Assembly (NCBI GenBank): GCA_026416065.1
Contig: JAOAFW010000036.1
Location: forward strand, 1-6,869
Length of the DNA stretch: 6,869 nucleotides
Direction of reading: 5' to 3'
From: Fimbriimonadales bacterium
GTDB lineage: Bacteria > Armatimonadota > Fimbriimonadia > Fimbriimonadales > GBS-DC
The notes under the pieces were generated by a model. That model worked only from the letters and a program-made list of their open reading frames with translations. It searched no databases and was not told the DNA's origin. Shown here one piece after another: positions 1-5,023 of this stretch; the first letter of the stretch is position 1, and every line of letters begins with the position of its first letter. Position numbers and translations under genes: made by a program.

Positions 1-224
1 GCATTGTGGACGACGCGGACCTGCTGGCGATTCTGTTCGAGTTCGGCTCGAACAACGCGGCGGGGGGTGCCAACAGCGACGGCGTGGTGGACGACGCGGA
101 TCTGCTGACGGTGCTGTTCAACTTCGGCTCCAACCCGCAGGCACAATACCTGTTCGTCGTGCAGAGCAGCATCGTCACAGACAGACTGGACATCTATCGT
201 GTCGATGCGGGCGGGAGCGAGTAG
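1..224 (+). CDS. C-terminal end of a dockerin-repeat protein (5' partial)
   Basis: The reading frame is open from base 3, is entered from outside the window, and ends in tandem stops TAG TAA (222-227). About 73 residues are visible. Two dockerin-like segments are seen, I-V-D-D-A-D-L-L-A-I-L-F-E-F-G-S and D-G-V-V-D-D-A-D-L-L-T-V-L-F-N-F-G-S, 27 residues apart. They follow the type I dockerin scheme DxNxDGxVxxxDLxxL: an EF-hand-like calcium loop and a short helix. In the second copy, loop positions 3 (N), 5 (D), 9 (D) and 12 (D) are acidic or amide, but position 1 is Gly rather than Asp. A tail of about 30 residues follows, including Y-L-F-V-V-Q-S and D-R-L-D-I-Y-R-V-D-A-G-G. Such modules usually end secreted or surface proteins; the catalytic or binding part lies upstream and cannot be named. 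Annotating only from the GTG at 6 would be an artefact of the window edge. Confidence 0.8.
   Translation, partial: IVDDADLLAILFEFGSNNAAGGANSDGVVDDADLLTVLFNFGSNPQAQYLFVVQSSIVTDRLDIYRVDAGGSE
6..134 (+). repeat. Two 48-bp dockerin-coding repeats, 81-bp period
   Basis: Bases 6-53 and 87-134 align without gaps and both begin GTGGACGACGCGGA. They differ at only a few positions, mostly in the helix codons (GCGATT versus ACGGTG, GAG versus AAC). The 81-bp period equals 27 codons, so the repeat is in frame and is the DNA image of the duplicated dockerin half-module rather than a separate mobile repeat. Confidence 0.75.
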
Positions 225-256
225 TAAGACGTTCTGCACCTCCCACTCACCTCCCT

Positions 257-291
257 CCCCTCCTCGCGCTTGAACGAGGCGCGGGGAGGGG
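257..291 (+). terminator. GC-rich inverted repeat after the dockerin gene
   Basis: Arms 257-269 (CCCCTCCTCGCGC) and 279-291 (GCGCGGGGAGGGG) form a 13-bp stem with one G-T wobble and a 9-base loop. It starts 32 bases past the stop of the dockerin gene and lies upstream of the rpsT promoter, so it could end the upstream transcript. No T-tract follows on the plus strand (next bases TTGAATGG), so intrinsic termination would be weak. It could instead be one copy of a dispersed palindromic intergenic element; one copy cannot tell these apart. Confidence 0.5.
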
Positions 292-328
292 TTGAATGGA
301 TATTCTGTTCTGAAAGGGAACAAGTGGG

Positions 329-334
329 TATAAT
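329..334 (+). promoter_or_regulatory. rpsT promoter, -10 box
   Basis: A perfect TATAAT lies at 329-334, preceded by GGG (326-328). No good -35 is present at 16-18 bp (TGTTCT at 306-311 matches poorly). TG at 325-326 is one base too far upstream for a classic extended -10. Transcription would start near 341, giving a leader of about 16 bases that holds the GGAGGT (343-348) of rpsT. Confidence 0.65.
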
Positions 335-356
335 ACGCCGATGGAGGTAAGTAGCG

Positions 357-650
357 ATGCCGAATATCAAGTCAGCGAAGAAGGCGTTGTTGAAGTCGCG
401 CGAGCGGTATCTACGCAACCGCTCCACCAAGTCAGCTATTAAGACCTATACACGGCGTGTGAAGGAGCTGGTAGAGAAGGGCGAGACGGAAGCGAGTGTT
501 GCGAGCCTGCGGCGTGCGATTAGCCTTATCGATAAGGCGGTCAAGCGTGGGATTTTGCACAAGAACACAGGCAACCGCAAGAAGTCACGCCTGATGATTG
601 CGCTGAATAAGCGACTGGCGCAGCAGAGCGAGTCGAGCGCACAGTCTTGA
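357..650 (+). CDS. rpsT: 30S ribosomal protein S20
   Basis: The 97-residue product is small, very basic and helical, as expected for bacterial S20, which binds 16S rRNA in the 30S body and helps early assembly. The diagnostic parts are the N-terminus M-P-N-I-K-S-A-K-K-A, the basic R-x-R-x-x-R-N-R stretch (15-22), and the conserved block around residues 59-79 (D-K-A-V-K-R-G then H-K-N-T-G-N-R-K-K-S-R). Length is slightly above the usual 85-90 because of a polar tail (Q-Q-S-E-S-S-A-Q-S). The ATG at 357 is set by GGAGG at 343-347, nine bases upstream, and by the conserved MPNIKSAKK start. The gene has its own promoter (TATAAT at 329-334) and is followed by a hairpin, so it looks monocistronic. 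It converges on the methyltransferase gene. Confidence 0.97.
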   Translation: MPNIKSAKKALLKSRERYLRNRSTKSAIKTYTRRVKELVEKGETEASVASLRRAISLIDKAVKRGILHKNTGNRKKSRLMIALNKRLAQQSESSAQS

Positions 651-656
651 AATTGC

Positions 657-698
657 GGGAGCGATTTGCGTTGGGCGACCGGAGTGCAAATCGCTCCC
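657..698. terminator. Bidirectional hairpin between rpsT and rlmI
   Basis: The arms GGGAGCGATTTGC (657-669) and GCAAATCGCTCCC (686-698) are perfect complements, giving a 13-bp stem around a 16-base loop. It starts 7 bases after the rpsT stop and ends 6 bases from the stop of the convergent minus-strand gene, so it is placed to stop transcription from both sides. There is no run of T after either arm, so termination may be inefficient or Rho-assisted. Confidence 0.65.
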
Positions 699-703
699 CA
701 TCC

Positions 704-1873
704 TCACACTCGCACCCATAGGCATTTGAGATACAGGCTTTCTGGGAACTGCATCAGGTAGGGATGGTCCGGTGCTTGGAAAGTAATCTCTTCAAGGAAG
801 AGTGGTTGATTCCGGTCGGTCGCAGCAAGTCGCACAGTGTCCAGCATTTCGCTCAACCCCAGTTGATAGGCGCAACTACACACTACAATCCGCCCACCTT
901 CATTAAGCAAGGGGAGCGCGTTGTAGACCAGCTTCCACACTGCCCAGCGTAGCGAGTCTTTCTGGTCTTGCCGTTTGGCGATGGCGGGCGGGTCCAGCAC
1001 AATCCAGTCGAATTTTGCGCCCTGTTCGGCAGCTTGGGGGAGCCAGTCGAACGCATTTTCCACGATCCAGTGTGCCCCCAGCCGGTTGCGTCGGGCGTGA
1101 ACCTCGGCGAGGTCGATTGCATCCGACAGGATATCGACGCCGACCGCATGCGCGCCGGCGCGCGCCGCGTAGAGGGCGAACGCGCCTGTATAGCAGAACA
1201 GATCTAGCACTCGCTCGTCTGGGCGTACTTGCTGTGCCAACCGGCGACGATTCTCGCGCTGATCCAGGTAAAACCCCGTTTTTCGCCCCGCGTCGGTCGG
1301 CACGAGGAACTCAAGACCGCTTTCCACGATGTCTATCAGCTCGGGCACCTCCCCATATAGGACGCCGGCAAACGGCTCCATGCCTTCCTCGGCGCGTCCT
1401 ACCATATCACTGCGTTCGAGGACGCCCTTTGGCTGCAGTCGCTCAATCAACACGGGCAGCCAAAGTTCCCTGAGCCGCTCCATCCCCAAAGCACGCACCT
1501 GCACCACAAGATAGTCGGCATACTGGTCAACAATCAGACCGGGCACCCCGTCCGATTCGCTGAAAAGGAGACGCATCGCGTTGGTGTCTGTAACCGTGCG
1601 TTGACGATGTTGCAGGGCTTTCTCCAGCCGCATGCTGAAAAAGTTCTGGTCGATGGGCTCATCTTGCGTGGTTAGGATGCGTACCGGGAATCGGCTCTGA
1701 GGATTATACAACCCCATGCCGAGCAGTTCACCGCGAAAGTTCAGCACCTGCACCAGTGCCCCAGGGGTCGGCGAACCAGAGACATCCGAGATTTCGCCGC
1801 GCTGTACCCACGGGTAGCCATGTTGCAGTTTTTTCTCGCGACCTCCGACGATTTTGACTGCACCTTCTATCAT
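704..1873 (-). CDS. rlmI: RlmI-type 23S rRNA (cytosine-C5) methyltransferase
   Basis: The 389-residue protein has the RlmI/YccW layout. An N-terminal PUA RNA-binding domain spans about 4-75, a middle segment carries F-S-E-S-D-G-V-P-G-L-I-V-D (104-116), and a class I SAM-dependent methyltransferase domain fills the C-terminal half. Visible motifs are G-R-K-T-G-F-Y-L-D-Q-R (196-206), SAM-binding motif I V-L-D-L-F-C-Y-T-G-A-F (222-232), motif IV L-D-P-P (293-296), motif VI V-C-S-C-A (331-335) with Cys334 as the likely nucleophile, and a conserved tail D-H-P ... Y-L-K ... V-R-V. E. coli RlmI makes m5C1962 in 23S rRNA; the target here is inferred from family. Start ATG at 1873 has GAGAGG six bases upstream. 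It lies 20 bp after the LON-domain gene with no visible promoter between, so the two are probably co-transcribed. Other members of the broad COG1092 family cannot be excluded. Confidence 0.88.
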   Translation of the reverse strand: MIEGAVKIVGGREKKLQHGYPWVQRGEISDVSGSPTPGALVQVLNFRGELLGMGLYNPQSRFPVRILTTQDEPIDQNFFSMRLEKALQHRQRTVTDTNAMRLLFSESDGVPGLIVDQYADYLVVQVRALGMERLRELWLPVLIERLQPKGVLERSDMVGRAEEGMEPFAGVLYGEVPELIDIVESGLEFLVPTDAGRKTGFYLDQRENRRRLAQQVRPDERVLDLFCYTGAFALYAARAGAHAVGVDILSDAIDLAEVHARRNRLGAHWIVENAFDWLPQAAEQGAKFDWIVLDPPAIAKRQDQKDSLRWAVWKLVYNALPLLNEGGRIVVCSCAYQLGLSEMLDTVRLAATDRNQPLFLEEITFQAPDHPYLMQFPESLYLKCLWVRV

Positions 1874-1893
1874 AGCCTGCCTCTCAATGAAAA

Positions 1894-2568
1894 TCAGTTC
1901 CGATTCACGTATTCGCGCCAGTGATCGGGATTGAAGGGTTGAATCTCTGACGCGAAAGCCGCTGTGAGATGTTCGAGTATCTGCTGCAGCAAGCGAAGCC
2001 GCTCCATAGTGTCCTGTAGTTCAAGCAGGTACTGGCGGAGAGGCAACTCCAGCTGGAGTGTTCCTGCGATGGCGAACGAGAGCGCGGTGGGACTACTGGG
2101 GAGTTCTATCTCGTCCACCCGCAACCCGCTGGCGTCGAGCGCGAGGCGCAGGAATTCGCGGAACTGCGCCGCCACCTCATTTGCATGGCGTTGTTCCTCT
2201 TCCCACGAGAACGGCTCGAAATCACGCCACAGGCGCACGTGCGCTTTCAGGTAGGGCGCTTCGCCGCGGATCAGGCGCACAATCTGGAACCGCTCCTCGC
2301 CCAGCGCAAGCAGGTGAATTCTGCCATCAGACTGACGACGCAGACGCCCAATTCGCGCGAGGGTACCCACCTCGTGCGGTTCAGCATTTGGGTCGCCCAC
2401 TTCGCTACCCTCACGGATCAACACCACCCCAAACGGCGAGTCATGTTCCAAGCAGTACATCACCATTTCGCGATAGCGCGGCTCGAAAATGTGCAATGGC
2501 AGCGCCGTGTACGGAAACAGCACTGTCTCCAGCGGAAACAGTGGGATCGTCCAGATAGATTCACTCAC
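1894..2568 (-). CDS. Stand-alone LON substrate-binding domain protein
   Basis: The 224-residue protein begins with the LON N-terminal signature (PF02190): I-P-L-F-P-L-E-T-V-L-F-P (8-19), then L-P-L-H-I-F-E-P-R-Y-R (23-33). A G-V-V-L-I segment (47-51) and G-x-x-A-R-I-G (68-74) continue the beta domain. A helical, charged C-terminal half follows (about 120-205). There is no AAA+ module and no Ser-Lys protease domain, so this is not Lon protease but the short YcaO-neighbour/CRBN-like form of the domain found alone in many bacteria. Its role is unknown; substrate or peptide binding is inferred from the fold. Start is GTG at 2568. An in-frame TAG at 2584-2586 and the lack of other start codons make this the only start that keeps the conserved N-terminus. 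No Shine-Dalgarno is seen, and a -10 box lies just upstream (2576-2581), suggesting a leaderless mRNA. It is the first gene of a likely operon with rlmI. Confidence 0.88.
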   Translation of the reverse strand: MSESIWTIPLFPLETVLFPYTALPLHIFEPRYREMVMYCLEHDSPFGVVLIREGSEVGDPNAEPHEVGTLARIGRLRRQSDGRIHLLALGEERFQIVRLIRGEAPYLKAHVRLWRDFEPFSWEEEQRHANEVAAQFREFLRLALDASGLRVDEIELPSSPTALSFAIAGTLQLELPLRQYLLELQDTMERLRLLQQILEHLTAAFASEIQPFNPDHWREYVNRN

Positions 2569-2575
2569 TGAAGAT

Positions 2576-2581
2576 ATTGTA
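2576..2581 (-). promoter_or_regulatory. -10 box of the LON gene (leaderless)
   Basis: Read on the minus strand, TACAAT (2581 down to 2576) is preceded by GGG (2584-2582), the same context as the rpsT and peroxiredoxin -10 boxes. A start site about 7 bases beyond the box falls at about 2569, one base before the GTG codon. No -35 close to TTGACA is seen at the usual distance. The divergent TPR gene starts at 2608, so its promoter must overlap this one; TATTGT (2574-2579) and TATACC (2585-2590) are weak plus-strand candidates. Confidence 0.55.
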
Positions 2582-2607
2582 CCCTATACCATGCAGGAGT
2601 TTCTTAC

Positions 2608-4293
2608 ATGGGCGTGAATCGATTGCGCGTTATGAAGGCGATACGGCAGATGTGCTGGCTGGCGGGATTGCTTGGTGCGTGCGCTTTCGCCCAGCCAAAG
2701 CAAGAAGCGACGATTAGTGTGAACTTAGAGAGCGGCGCGTTGATCAAGGGTACCGTGAAGGTCGTCGCGCGGGTGCAATCGGGCGCACTGGTAGAGCGCG
2801 TGGAGTTCACTGTGGATGGTGCCCTGCGCGAAGTGGATGAAAGTACCCCCTACGAGTACGAGTGGGACACCGTCGCAGATACCGAGGGCGAGCGCACGCT
2901 GAAAATCACGGCGTTTTTGGAGGGCGGGAAGAGCACCTCAAAGGAGCTGAGGCTCACCATCGATAACGGTGTGGCGCAGGGTGCACCCTATCACTTTCAG
3001 CAGGCGCGCGCAGCATTCGCTGAGGGTAAGCTCGAGGACGCTCTCTATCACACGCGCGTCGCGCTCAAAGCCGACTCGGCACACCGCGAGTCGCGCGTGC
3101 TGCAGATTCAGACCCTGCTGCGCTTGGGGCGCGCCAGCGAAGCGGACGACGCTGTAGAGGATTTGGCGCGGCTGTACCCCGACTCGATGGAGACGCAGGA
3201 GTTGCGTGTGGCAGCGAGCCTGCGCCGCGCGAAAAACGCCCGCAACGAGCGCGAACTGCTACGCACCGCTATCGACGCGCAACACAAAATCAACCAGATG
3301 CGCCTGAAAGCGTTGGGCGACTCGCGCGCGCCCGACGCCATCGTCAACCGCACGCTGTTGCTCATCGCAGAAGGCGAGGCAGGCGCGACCATCAACAATC
3401 TGCTAACACTGTTAGAGCGTGAACCGAGCAACACACGCTATCTCAATCTCCTTGCCTACGCCTACCTGAGCGCAGGTCGCCTGCGTGATGTGCTCGTGAT
3501 TACCAGCACGGCGATACGGCGTGGGGCTGCAAACGACTACACTTACGCTATTCGTGGACTGGCGGCTGGCTTGCTGAACGATTCGCGTGAGCAGGAACGC
3601 GCCTTCACGGAAGCCGAGAAGGTCGAGAAAAACTCCAGAGCGTTGCTCGCTGCGCAGGCGAACCTCGCTATGCTGAGCAGGCGCGCTGCCACAGCTGGCA
3701 GACTGGCAGCGCAGGCACAGGGGCTGAGCGACAACAGCCCGCAAGTTGCCTTTGCGCGCTACTGGAGCTTTGTCAACAATCGCGAATACGACCGGGCAAA
3801 AGATGCCTTCTGGCGTGTGCTGGATCTGGATCCGCTAATGGCGGAAGCGTACCAGCTGCGTGGCATGCTTAACCTGATGGATGGTTTGCGCCCCGGCGAT
3901 GAAGACCTGCTCGTTGCCGCACGCGAGTGGTTCGAGATCGCCTTGCAGGCGCGTCCCAACTACGCCCCAGCACATTTGGGGATTGCGATGAGCTACGCAT
4001 TTGAAGCCTACACGACCAAGCGTGATGGCAACCGCCCCAGCGCGGAGGTGCTACAGAAAGCAGAGGAAGTATTGAACAAAGCGTTAGCGACATCGCGAGA
4101 TACGGCGTGGGCACAGGTGGGAGCATCATATGTTTATACTGAGCTGCGGAAAGTGCGCGAAGCTGACCAGGCGATACGACGCGCTGCGCAACTGGATCCG
4201 GAGCGTGTGACCAGCCTGACGCCTCCCGAACCTGCCCGTGCGTTGGAGCTGCTGATGGCGCTGCTGTTTGTGCCTGTTTACCCTGCGCCCTAA
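2608..4293 (+). CDS. Secreted Ig-like (Big_7-type) and TPR-repeat protein
   Basis: The product is 561 residues. A signal peptide spans about 1-28: basic R-L-R-V-M-K, hydrophobic C-W-L-A-G-L-L-G-A-C, and a possible cleavage A-F-A|Q. L-G-A-C at 22-25 could also serve as a lipobox. Residues about 35-120 look like a bacterial Ig-like domain of the Big_7 type: G-T-V-K-V-V-A-R-V, V-E-F-T-V-D-G and Y-E-Y-E-W-D. The rest is alpha-helical with TPR-like units at about 126-158, 160-192, 275-305, 345-375, 380-415 and 433-462, most clearly A-F-W-R-V-L-D-L-D-P (400-409) and A-L-Q-A-R-P-N-Y-A-P-A-H-L-G. TPRs bind protein partners; no catalytic motif is visible. The function is unknown, with an envelope scaffold the likeliest role. 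The ATG at 2608 has GGAG (2596-2599) eight bases upstream; Met9 at 2632 is an alternative. The stop touches the ruvA start. Confidence 0.8.
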   Translation: MGVNRLRVMKAIRQMCWLAGLLGACAFAQPKQEATISVNLESGALIKGTVKVVARVQSGALVERVEFTVDGALREVDESTPYEYEWDTVADTEGERTLKITAFLEGGKSTSKELRLTIDNGVAQGAPYHFQQARAAFAEGKLEDALYHTRVALKADSAHRESRVLQIQTLLRLGRASEADDAVEDLARLYPDSMETQELRVAASLRRAKNARNERELLRTAIDAQHKINQMRLKALGDSRAPDAIVNRTLLLIAEGEAGATINNLLTLLEREPSNTRYLNLLAYAYLSAGRLRDVLVITSTAIRRGAANDYTYAIRGLAAGLLNDSREQERAFTEAEKVEKNSRALLAAQANLAMLSRRAATAGRLAAQAQGLSDNSPQVAFARYWSFVNNREYDRAKDAFWRVLDLDPLMAEAYQLRGMLNLMDGLRPGDEDLLVAAREWFEIALQARPNYAPAHLGIAMSYAFEAYTTKRDGNRPSAEVLQKAEEVLNKALATSRDTAWAQVGASYVYTELRKVREADQAIRRAAQLDPERVTSLTPPEPARALELLMALLFVPVYPAP

Positions 4294-4908
4294 ATGATTG
4301 GCAGAATCACGGGTGTGCTAACGGCGATAGAGGACAACCTTGCCTTAGTAGAGGTGGGCGGTGTGGGCTACGAGGTGCGCCTGCCGCCCAGCCTCAAGGA
4401 ACAGCTCCCACCGCTGGGCGAACCGATAACGCTCCATATTCGAACCCTGTTCCACGAGGACGAAGGTATCCTGTTGTTCGGTTTTCTGGAGCCTGCGCAG
4501 CGCAGACTGTTTGATTTACTGATCACCGTCAGCGGTGTAGGACCGCGCCTCGCGTTGAATCTGATGGGGGCAGGGGAGTTCGAGACGCTGGCGCGGGCGA
4601 TTGCCCGGAAAGACACTCGTTACCTCAAATCCCTGCCCGGTGTGGGCACGAAACTGGCTGAACGGCTCGCGCTGGAGCTCTCAGATAAGGTCGCCCAGTT
4701 CGCTTTCGAGCGACAGGTGGAGCGACTCGTCGCTACAACCCGTGCCAGCTCCATCGATTTCGAGGGATTAGTGGACGGGCTGACTCAACTGGGCTATTCG
4801 CGTCGCGAGGCGCAGGCGGCGCTGAACGCCGTGCTTGCCGAACAGCCTGAAGCCGATGAACCGACGCTGATGCGCCTCGCACTGGCACGATTGTCCCCAC
4901 GGCGGTAG
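4294..4908 (+). CDS. ruvA: Holliday junction branch migration protein RuvA
   Basis: The 204-residue protein has normal RuvA length and all three domains. The N-terminal OB fold (1-63) starts M-I-G-R-I-T-G and contains V-G-G-V-G-Y-E-V. Two helix-hairpin-helix motifs follow at V-S-G-V-G-P-R-L-A-L (79-88) and L-P-G-V-G-T-K-L-A-E-R-L (114-125). The flexible C-terminal domain III (about 155-200) binds RuvB. The acidic pin that separates DNA strands is kept: Glu55 and Asp56 align by position with E. coli Glu55/Asp56. As a tetramer, RuvA grips the four-way junction and loads the RuvB motor in recombinational repair. The ATG at 4294 abuts the TAA of the TPR gene with no gap and no Shine-Dalgarno, so translation probably depends on ribosomes finishing the upstream gene. 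No ruvB or ruvC is visible beside it, unlike in many genomes. Confidence 0.96.
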   Translation: MIGRITGVLTAIEDNLALVEVGGVGYEVRLPPSLKEQLPPLGEPITLHIRTLFHEDEGILLFGFLEPAQRRLFDLLITVSGVGPRLALNLMGAGEFETLARAIARKDTRYLKSLPGVGTKLAERLALELSDKVAQFAFERQVERLVATTRASSIDFEGLVDGLTQLGYSRREAQAALNAVLAEQPEADEPTLMRLALARLSPRR

Positions 4909-4942
4909 CAAGGCGCGGAAAGCTGTGCCTGCGCATCGGGAT

Positions 4943-4970
4943 ATGACTGTCCCGCATAACTGGGTATACT
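4943..4970 (+). promoter_or_regulatory. Promoter of the peroxiredoxin fusion gene
   Basis: TATACT (4965-4970), preceded by GGG (4962-4964), is a good -10. ATGACT (4943-4948), 16 bp upstream, matches TTGACA at four of six positions. Transcription would start near 4977 and give a leader of about 47 bases. The promoter lies inside the longest open reading frame beginning at GTG 4925, which argues that the protein starts later, at 5024. A short dyad CGGGA (4937-4941) / TCCCG (4950-4954) brackets the -35. Confidence 0.6.
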
Positions 4971-4979
4971 CTGAACATC

Positions 4980-4996
4980 GCGCGTCGTTGCGCGTC
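4980..4996 (+). repeat. GCGCGTC direct repeat in the prx leader
   Basis: GCGCGTC occurs at 4980-4986 and again at 4990-4996. The copies are offset by 10 bp, about one helical turn, just downstream of the predicted start site. The same bases can form a 5-bp hairpin (4979-4983 with 4990-4994). They could be an operator or leader structure, or chance in GC-rich DNA. Confidence 0.3.
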
Positions 4997-5011
4997 AAAA
5001 ACTTTACACAC

Positions 5012-5016
5012 GGAGG
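5012..5016 (+). promoter_or_regulatory. Ribosome binding site setting the 5024 start
   Basis: GGAGG at 5012-5016, followed by seven bases and ATG at 5024, is a strong Shine-Dalgarno. It fixes the start of the peroxiredoxin fusion 33 codons inside the longest open frame; the GTG at 4925 has no such site. Confidence 0.85.
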
Positions 5017-5023
5017 TTTAGCT

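Noticed and set aside
194..430. 78-codon minus-strand open frame across the rpsT start
   Set aside because: It overlaps the rpsT promoter, ribosome site and conserved N-terminus and has no recognisable product.
1015..1473. 152-codon plus-strand open frame inside the methyltransferase gene
   Set aside because: It is antisense to a gene with clear RlmI motifs; its arginine/proline-rich translation is what the opposite strand of GC-rich coding DNA gives, and no family is recognisable.
2058..2558. 166-codon plus-strand open frame inside the LON gene
   Set aside because: Antisense shadow of a well-supported gene, with low-complexity composition and no recognisable domain.
4979..4994. Riboswitch or attenuator in the Prx leader
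   Set aside because: Only a 5-bp hairpin can be drawn and the leader is about 47 bases, too short for a known riboswitch aptamer plus expression platform.
4925..5023. N-terminal extension of the peroxiredoxin gene from a GTG at 4925
   Set aside because: It has no Shine-Dalgarno, contains the promoter-like ATGACT/TATACT pair and a GGAGG site, and would place polar residues before the membrane anchor. ATG 5024 is better on all counts.
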